A stretch of DNA of 10,921 nucleotides from JBBITW01 sp037440525 (GTDB lineage Bacteria > Desulfobacterota > BSN033 > UBA1163), in the NCBI GenBank assembly GCA_037440525.1, contig JBBITW010000125.1, forward strand, positions 1-10,921, written 5' to 3'. The translations under genes and the position numbers were made by a program. Of the stretch, positions 6,399 to 10,921 are shown piece after piece. The notes beneath the pieces were generated by a model that was not told the DNA's origin, did not search any database, and saw nothing but the letters and a program-made list of their open reading frames with translations. How positions within the stretch are numbered: the first letter of the stretch is position 1; the number at the start of each line of letters is the position of its first letter.

Positions 6399-7544
6399 TC
6401 ATTTTGATTTTAGAAGGGTATGCGAAATCACCATCCTCTGAATCTGGTTTGTCCCTTCGAAGATCTGGATAAGCTTTGCATCCCTCATCATCCTCTCAAC
6501 AGTATTTCTTTGAATGAGCCCTTCCCATTCCATCATCTGAACGATTTCTGTTGTGACCTTCATTGCTACATCTGAGGCAAAGTATTTGGACATGGAGGAA
6601 AAGACCTGAACCGGTGTCCCCTTTGCCTTTTCATCGATCATCTCTGCCGCCTTATAAACAATTGCACGTGCCGCTTCAATATCAACAGCCAGGTCAGCAA
6701 ATTCTGATCTAATAAGAATGTTTCGCTCATCCTTTTTGAACCAACCTCTGTCCTTAGCAAAATTTATAGCATAATCGAAGGCACCCTGTGCCAATCCAAC
6801 TGCCTGAGCCCCGATGGCTGGCCTCGAACGATTCAGTGTCCTCATCATCAGCCACCATCCCCCATTCTCTTCCCCTATTCGGTTTGATGTGGGAACCTTT
6901 GCATCTTCCAGGACTACCTCAGTGGTGCTCGAACTACGGAAACCCATCTTATCCTCTTTCTTACCTATGGAAAGGCCAGGGGTTGACTTTTCAAGGAGAA
7001 AACCTGTTATCCCTTCCATCCTTCTACCTGGCTGGGTAACGGCAAAAACAGTATAATAATCAGAGACCCCACCATTGGTTATAAACATCTTACGGCCATT
7101 AAGTAGATAATAATCTCCTTTAAGTTCTGCCCTTGTTTGAATCGAGGCCGCATCAGAGCCTGCTCCGGGTTCTGTCAAACAAAAACATATGATTCCCTTC
7201 TCCTTCGCCAATTTTGTCAAACAAATCTCCTTTAGAGAAGAAGACCCACCCATCACAACAGGTAAAGTCCCAACTGCCTGGGCAATAATTAGAATGGCAG
7301 ACGAGGCGCAGTGGTAGGCAATCTCCTCTGAGATTATGCAAAAGGATGTGATATCTCCATCCATACCTCCATACTCTTTTGGAATTAGAAGGCTTAAAAA
7401 ACCAGCTTCTGAAAATGCACTGGCAATCTCCCAGGAGAATTCACCCTTCAAATCATTCTCCCCTGCAATGGGGGCAACAACAGTCCTGCCCACCTCTTTT
7501 GCCTTCTTTCTCCAGAACTCTCTTTCCTTTTCTATACTATCCAT
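6399..7544 (-). CDS. Acyl-CoA dehydrogenase
   Basis: This 381-aa flavoprotein is of normal family length. It shows the first family signature CLTEPGAGSD (122-131), which binds FAD and substrate, the NGRKMFITNGG block (149-159), and the C-terminal signature RDAKLIQIFEGTNQIQR with E363 at the catalytic-base position of the medium-chain enzyme. It should introduce an alpha,beta double bond in an acyl-CoA and pass electrons to an electron-transfer flavoprotein, which is not in the window. The usual GG-x-GY before the RDAK motif is replaced by EWEGL (339-343), so the substrate pocket or subunit contact may differ. The gene follows the SDR gene by 25 bases with a GGAG ribosome site, and its stop lies seven bases from the convergent MoaD-like gene. 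The acyl chain it uses cannot be told. Confidence 0.92.
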   Translation of the reverse strand: MDSIEKEREFWRKKAKEVGRTVVAPIAGENDLKGEFSWEIASAFSEAGFLSLLIPKEYGGMDGDITSFCIISEEIAYHCASSAILIIAQAVGTLPVVMGGSSSLKEICLTKLAKEKGIICFCLTEPGAGSDAASIQTRAELKGDYYLLNGRKMFITNGGVSDYYTVFAVTQPGRRMEGITGFLLEKSTPGLSIGKKEDKMGFRSSSTTEVVLEDAKVPTSNRIGEENGGWWLMMRTLNRSRPAIGAQAVGLAQGAFDYAINFAKDRGWFKKDERNILIRSEFADLAVDIEAARAIVYKAAEMIDEKAKGTPVQVFSSMSKYFASDVAMKVTTEIVQMMEWEGLIQRNTVERMMRDAKLIQIFEGTNQIQRMVISHTLLKSK

Positions 7545-7569
7545 TGCTTAAGACTCCACGAAAAATTTT

Positions 7570-8310
7570 CTACATATTCCATCCCCCGGAGACCTCGACA
7601 ACTGCTCCTGTCATGAAACTTGCTTCATCAGAGGCCAAAAAGGCGACCACATTGGCAACCTCCTCAGGCTGACCTATCCGGCCTAATGGTGTATTCTGTA
7701 TAATCATATTCTGATACTTCTCAGCCATCTTCGAAATGGTGGGGGTCAGAATCAAACCTGGAAGAACAACATTTACATTTATTTGATAGCGGCCAAGCTC
7801 CCTCGATACACTCTTTGTAAGACCTATGATGCCTGCCTTGGCTGCGGTGTAACTTATCTCCGAAATAGCCCCAACCTTTCCCCATATGGATGAAATATTT
7901 ACAATCTTTCCATAACGATTCTCTATCATATGAGAAGCAACCGCCTGAATGCAGTTTAATGTTCCTTTTAGATGAACACCCAGAACCGCTTCCCAATCCT
8001 CCTCCTTCACGTCTAAGATTTTAGCAGGCCTATCAAAACCTGCGTTGTTGACCAGAATATCAATTCTTTTCCATTTATCTAAAACCTCTTTAACCGCAGA
8101 GCGAACCTGCATTTTGTCAGCAACATCAACGACAAAATTCAGCGCCTTCCTTCCCATGGCTTCAATCTCACTGCCCACCTCTTTTCCTGTATCAGGATTT
8201 TTCTCAAAAAGGATTATATCTGCTCCCTCATAAGCCATCTTCAGGGCTATGCTCCGACCTATCCCCTGTCCTGCCCCCGTTACAATAGCCTTTTTATTCT
8301 TTAATCTCAT
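7570..8310 (-). CDS. Short-chain dehydrogenase/reductase (FabG-like)
   Basis: This 246-aa classical SDR has the nucleotide motif TGAGQGIG (11-18), NNAG (88-91), catalytic S141, Y154 and K158 (YTAAK), and the end SGGWNM. E36 at the end of the second beta strand favours NAD(H) over NADP(H). The fourth tetrad position, usually Asn, is H113 (VHLKG), a variant also found in other SDRs. Together with the acyl-CoA dehydrogenase downstream it probably acts as a 3-hydroxyacyl-CoA or cyclic hydroxyacyl-CoA dehydrogenase rather than in fatty-acid synthesis; the name fabG alone would overstate this. The ATG at 8310 fits the normal SDR start (RLKNKKAIVTG), although the ribosome site is weak. It is first in a two-gene operon. 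Confidence 0.9.
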   Translation of the reverse strand: MRLKNKKAIVTGAGQGIGRSIALKMAYEGADIILFEKNPDTGKEVGSEIEAMGRKALNFVVDVADKMQVRSAVKEVLDKWKRIDILVNNAGFDRPAKILDVKEEDWEAVLGVHLKGTLNCIQAVASHMIENRYGKIVNISSIWGKVGAISEISYTAAKAGIIGLTKSVSRELGRYQINVNVVLPGLILTPTISKMAEKYQNMIIQNTPLGRIGQPEEVANVVAFLASDEASFMTGAVVEVSGGWNM

Positions 8311-8348
8311 CTCTTAAATCAATAAGACTTTTTTTTAAAATTTTTGAA

Positions 8349-8377
8349 ATTTTAACAGATTACTCTATAACCGTCAA
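8349..8377 (-). promoter_or_regulatory. Promoter of the SDR / acyl-CoA dehydrogenase operon
   Basis: On the minus strand TTGACG (8377-8372, five of six matches) and TAAAAT (8354-8349, five of six) are exactly 17 bases apart. RNA would start near 8342, about 30 bases before the SDR ATG. It lies in the 93-base gap after the nucleotidyltransferase gene, which argues for separate transcription of the two units. Confidence 0.6.
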
Positions 8378-8403
8378 TTCAATCTATCACAACCTCTTGT
8401 CAA

Positions 8404-8781
8404 TCATTTCACAAACTCTTCAAGTCGCTCGCGTCGAATCTGCTCAAGGATTTCTATCTCTTTTATCTTGTGCATATTAGCCAATTCTAATCGATAAAGA
8501 AGCGTCTCATCCTTCTGAAAAAGAACCTTATAATTATTCAAGATTTCTTTCTCCAAGAAAGGGGAGGCCGTCCTCAAATCCACTAAATCGACATCATCTG
8601 AATGAAAGATATTGCTAAGTTCGTAAACAAGCTGGATCTTTTCTTCTTCAGATAAAATCTCCTTTCCATAGACAGCGATATCGATATCGCTCTCAAAATG
8701 GAGATCTGTTGAGAGACGAGAGCCAAATAACAAGACTAATTCCAATTTGTATTTATCTGCTATTTCTTTTAGTTCTAACAT
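8404..8781 (-). CDS. MNT-type minimal nucleotidyltransferase (MntA-like antitoxin family)
   Basis: This 125-aa protein has the family motif GSx10DxD: G20-S21, then D32 and D34 in SDIDIAV. A third acidic residue lies in DDVDLVDL, near 65. MntA-type members transfer AMP to tyrosines of a HEPN toxin partner; other members have unknown targets. No HEPN gene is present on either side: the SDR lies downstream, and an intergenic repeat region then the PIN-like gene lie upstream. The C-terminal third (about 95-125) is a charged helix rather than a second domain. I chose the ATG at 8781; an in-frame TTG at 8790 would add three residues, and neither has a good ribosome site. The family call is firm. 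A toxin-antitoxin role is inference. Confidence 0.82.
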   Translation of the reverse strand: MLELKEIADKYKLELVLLFGSRLSTDLHFESDIDIAVYGKEILSEEEKIQLVYELSNIFHSDDVDLVDLRTASPFLEKEILNNYKVLFQKDETLLYRLELANMHKIKEIEILEQIRRERLEEFVK

Positions 8782-8793
8782 TTTTACCAATTA

Positions 8794-8822
8794 TGCATAC
8801 TATAATATAACCCCTATGTCAA
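8794..8822 (-). promoter_or_regulatory. Possible promoter and palindromic site of the nucleotidyltransferase gene
   Basis: On the minus strand a perfect TTGACA (8822-8817) is followed after 17 bases by TATGCA (8799-8794), a poor -10. The overlapping AT-rich stretch contains ATTAT and ATAAT as inverted arms around AGTATGC, which could bind a repressor. Transcription from here would give an almost leaderless message, consistent with the missing ribosome site. Confidence 0.3.
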
Positions 8823-8830
8823 GAAAGAAA

Positions 8831-8866
8831 CAACCACCACTATAGGGGCAACCCTTGTGGTTGCCC
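8831..8866. repeat. Hairpin repeat with two mutually exclusive pairings
   Basis: GGGCAACC (8846-8853) and GGTTGCCC (8859-8866) form a perfect 8-bp stem with a five-base loop. CAACCAC at 8831-8837 can instead pair with GTGGTTG at 8857-8863, using part of the same right arm. No T-run follows on either strand, so it is not a standard intrinsic terminator. Its form resembles the short GGGGCAACC-type palindromes I recall as dispersed repeats in many anaerobe genomes. Confidence 0.6.
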
Positions 8867-8882
8867 AATGAAATAAATGGAA

Positions 8883-8973
8883 AATAAGGGGGATGTTTTT
8901 ATTCATTTGCAAGGAAGTCATTTTTAAGGAAGGAAATAATTAGGAAATGAAAAATAGAACACTCCCCTTTATT
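8883..8973. repeat. Imperfect inverted repeat of a G-rich motif
   Basis: The plus-strand stretch at 8883-8903 (AATAAGGGGGATGTT...) recurs on the minus strand from 8973 (AATAAAGGGGAGTGTT...) with a few changes. A third related copy (TTAGGGGGAATGT) is on the minus strand near 9016-9029, next to the end of the PIN-like gene. The span between the two main copies holds no gene. It may be a remnant of a small mobile element or a set of protein-binding sites. Confidence 0.35.
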
Positions 8974-9031
8974 TATCACGAAAATCGAAATTTGAAGGTT
9001 TGAAACTGGGCTCTTTTACATTCCCCCTAAT

Positions 9032-10096
9032 TCATACTAAATTCCCTACTTTCTCTAAGGCAGCTATGACACGAGGGTCGGAGGCGAAAAGGGGAACACC
9101 ACTTAACCTAGCCACAAGTAGGCTGTAAAGTGATGAAATTTCCAACCCGAAACACTCTTCGGCAAGGCCTAAATCAAAGATCAACTTTCTTGCCGCTGGT
9201 AAGCTCCAGATTACCTGGACCAAGTTCTCCATCCGTTTGAATATTGCCCGTGTTTCAGCAATTCCTACACAAGCAGATACTAGAGGAATTAGGGAAAGTA
9301 AAGTTTCCGCAGGACACAGCAGCCTGGTTCGGTTGTCAATAAATCGCAGAAATGTTGACCCAAAGACATCGTGTTGTGGCGCACTTTTATTCATGATTGA
9401 AAGAAAAGCAGATCTGTCAACAACAATGATTTTATGGAAAGATGGCTTGACATTTCCTCTTAAATTTTCAATCCCTTGGTTTATAGATAAACACCCAACC
9501 AAGTTTTCCGCAGATTTCCGAATAAGTATGTCCTTGCCAAGCAAGGACAATTCAAGGAGAGCACCACTCCAGTCAAGACCAAGTAATAATCCGCGAATTA
9601 GCTCGACTCTATGTGCTATTTCCCCATGCCGTAGAACCCGTGTAGAATCCTTTTCCTCACTCAAATCCAATCCGAATGCCTTAACTGCTTTAAATAATTT
9701 TGACCTAATTGGTGAATCGTTCTGTATACCAAGGGCCGCCACTAATTCAAGGAACCTGATCGCATCTTCCTTGCTAAATTCTTCCTTTTTTGCTATTAAC
9801 TGTACTTGAGAGATAAAATCCGCACGTTCTCTTTCTGTTACGTAGTTCTCAAAGTATCTCCTATCTATCTTTTCCTTTACAACTTCCATACCAGACAGCA
9901 CCCGGAACAATTCCGGTGAAAATTCCAGCACTTTTATTGGGTCACTCTTGTAAACTTCACTTACAAACTTTGCAATTGTGCCTGGAACTACCTTTTTAGG
10001 CTGCGATTTGATTGCCTTACCTTTTTTCTTATCCCCTGATTCTCTTGATAAAAGGGGAGCTTCTGGATTAATTTCATTGCGTTTGTCCATAGTCAT
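9032..10096 (-). CDS. Unknown protein (354 aa) with possible C-terminal PIN-like domain
   Basis: I do not recognise the full-length protein. Residues 1-37 are polar and lysine-rich (KKKGK, QPKK) and look disordered. Residues 40-215 appear mostly helical, with no motif I know. From about 223 the order IIVVDRSAFL (D227), CPAETLLSL (E264) and GVPLFASDPRVIAAL (D340) resembles a PIN nuclease domain of VapC type. The usual acidic residue before the LY-helix is Ser (SSLY, about 321), so activity may be weak or lost. The gene overlaps the ParA-like gene in an ATGA junction, so the two are probably translated together. The ATG at 10096 was chosen because GGGAG lies six bases before it; the ATG at 10102 touches that site. 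Gene confidence is high, the PIN assignment about one in three. Confidence 0.72.
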   Translation of the reverse strand: MTMDKRNEINPEAPLLSRESGDKKKGKAIKSQPKKVVPGTIAKFVSEVYKSDPIKVLEFSPELFRVLSGMEVVKEKIDRRYFENYVTERERADFISQVQLIAKKEEFSKEDAIRFLELVAALGIQNDSPIRSKLFKAVKAFGLDLSEEKDSTRVLRHGEIAHRVELIRGLLLGLDWSGALLELSLLGKDILIRKSAENLVGCLSINQGIENLRGNVKPSFHKIIVVDRSAFLSIMNKSAPQHDVFGSTFLRFIDNRTRLLCPAETLLSLIPLVSACVGIAETRAIFKRMENLVQVIWSLPAARKLIFDLGLAEECFGLEISSLYSLLVARLSGVPLFASDPRVIAALEKVGNLV

Positions 10097-10749
10097 GTGC
10101 ATCTCCCAATTAATTCAGTGGTAAGCTTAAAGAGGACATTATAAAGGCTATAGTAATCGCCTTCATCAGGTATGTGTAATGAGCCCTTGGGGTTACGGAA
10201 ATTCCTGTCTTCATAATTGTATTTTTCTTGAACAGACCTCCATTTCCGCCCGTGCTTTTCAAATGGATAATAATAGTCTGTAACAATATACATGGGTTTT
10301 AGATCACCTATCCAATATTTGAAGGGATGATATTTCCCATAATTTTTGTAAATGGTCTGTTCACATAGCTCCAAATGGTCCTTTCTCCTAATATCTATCC
10401 GGTTTATAATACAACCAGCAAACTTGACGTTCATGTCTTGGAGGCCCTTCCTTTGCTTGAGTCGTCCCAGACGACTGGTAATCAAGTCCATTCCCTGGAT
10501 TGATAGAAATTCGGGGGCAATCGGTGTCACGAAATAGTCACTTGCAACAAGGGCATTCGATGTAAATAGCGATAGACTCGGCGGGCAATCTATAAGAATG
10601 TAATCATATTGTGAACGAAGTGATGATAAACGATCCTTCAAAATCTTTCGCCATTCAACTGTTACTTTGATTCCAGAGGTCGATGCTTCTTTTCCCCCTT
10701 TTTCAAGCAAATCGGCCAATTCCTCGTCAAATTGGCCTAATTCTGGCAA
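10093..10749 (-). CDS. ParA-family ATPase, downstream part of an interrupted gene
   Basis: The open stretch of 218 codons carries the second half of a ParA/Soj-type P-loop ATPase. It has Walker B YDYILIDCPPSL (D54), then the APEFLSIQGMDLI segment typical after it, and INRID. The Walker A lysine motif is not here. The frame continues upstream through recognisable ParA-like sequence (N-T-N-L-S-V-I-L-S) to a TAA at 10791-10789, so the listed TTG start at 10749 is only the first possible start codon after that stop, with no ribosome site. The C-terminal region (about 135-218) is longer and more aromatic than in plasmid ParA, with several Tyr-rich stretches, and may bind a partner. The stop forms ATGA with the start of the PIN-like gene. 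Without Walker A this fragment alone should not hydrolyse ATP. Confidence 0.75.
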   Translation of the reverse strand: MPELGQFDEELADLLEKGGKEASTSGIKVTVEWRKILKDRLSSLRSQYDYILIDCPPSLSLFTSNALVASDYFVTPIAPEFLSIQGMDLITSRLGRLKQRKGLQDMNVKFAGCIINRIDIRRKDHLELCEQTIYKNYGKYHPFKYWIGDLKPMYIVTDYYYPFEKHGRKWRSVQEKYNYEDRNFRNPKGSLHIPDEGDYYSLYNVLFKLTTELIGRCT

Positions 10750-10788
10750 TGAAAGAATAACCGAAAGGTTAGTATTATATTCAATGTT

Positions 10789-10920
10789 TTAACAGGTTTT
10801 CACAATGGCGCTATGCATATCCCATCCTTGTTTGAATGTCTGGGGATGGAGAAGATTTAGAAATAAATGGTATATACTAGCCTTCTTTTTTCTATAATCT
10901 TCTAAAACAGCGGGGGTTAC
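10789..10920 (-). pseudogene. Upstream part of the ParA-like gene, ending at an in-frame TAA
   Basis: In the same frame as the ParA segment, 43 codons are open from the window edge to TAA at 10791-10789. They read VTPAVLEDYRKKK...YHLFL...HPQTF...HSAIVKTC. This fits the region of ParA after the DxDPQxN motif, where a short-chain 'IVKT-x-N-I' phrase leads into 'TNLSVI'. Thirteen codons after the stop the TTG at 10749 appears. The Walker A motif would lie outside the window. It may be a real nonsense mutation, a recoded stop, or a sequence error. TAA ends other genes here (at 541, 5190, 6099 and 6389), so a changed genetic code is not indicated. Confidence 0.55.
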
Positions 10921-10921
10921 A

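Noticed and set aside
7960..7985. Loss of the SDR tetrad Asn (His113) as a sign of inactivity
   Set aside because: VHLKG occurs in many SDRs, and Ser141, Tyr154 and Lys158 are all present, so it is a common variant.
8846..8866. Intrinsic terminator for the ParA/PIN-like operon
   Set aside because: The stem is good but no U-run follows on either strand.
9237..9809. 190-codon plus-strand frame opposite the PIN-like gene
   Set aside because: It lies wholly inside a better-supported minus-strand gene, has low-complexity Ser/Arg-rich content, and has no ribosome site or domain.

Overview
The window looks like chromosome from a strictly anaerobic bacterium. It carries a tungsten or molybdenum aldehyde:ferredoxin oxidoreductase (AOR) family operon rich in [4Fe-4S] proteins, next to fatty-acid or aromatic-type acyl-CoA metabolism genes. 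The DNA is AT-leaning, with good Shine-Dalgarno sequences and sigma70-type promoters. A Desulfobacterota-like or similar anaerobe fits, but nothing here fixes the phylum.

Left block (1-6391). Just inside the left edge a minus-strand gene starts. Its 13 visible residues resemble the start of IclR-family regulators, and a perfect 7-bp inverted repeat sits over its start region. Diverging from it is a plus-strand operon with a good promoter at 267-294. The order is a 64-aa zinc-ribbon protein, a full-length AOR (AOR1), two consecutive 16-cysteine ferredoxin-like subunits, a shorter AOR paralogue (AOR2), a DmsC-type eight-helix membrane anchor, and a MoaD/ThiS-like protein ending in Gly-Gly. From AOR1 to the MoaD-like gene the gaps are only 2 to 46 bases. 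The simplest reading is a membrane-bound redox complex. AOR1 would oxidise or reduce a substrate at a pterin cofactor, electrons would pass through up to ten [4Fe-4S] clusters, and the anchor would exchange them with the quinone pool. The MoaD-like protein would serve cofactor sulfuration. AOR2 keeps its cluster cysteines but has lost residues that hold and surround the pterin cofactor, so it is probably non-catalytic.

Middle block (6399-8377, minus strand). An SDR-family dehydrogenase followed by an acyl-CoA dehydrogenase form a two-gene operon with its own promoter. It converges on the AOR operon with only seven bases between stop codons. It probably carries out beta-oxidation-type steps on a CoA thioester.

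Right block (8404-10921, minus strand). This looks accessory. It holds an orphan MNT-type nucleotidyltransferase, an intergenic region with a strong hairpin repeat and copies of a G-rich motif, a 354-aa protein of unknown function with a possible C-terminal PIN-like domain, and a ParA-family ATPase. The ParA gene overlaps the unknown gene by ATGA and carries an in-frame TAA, with ParA-like coding sequence continuing upstream to the window edge.
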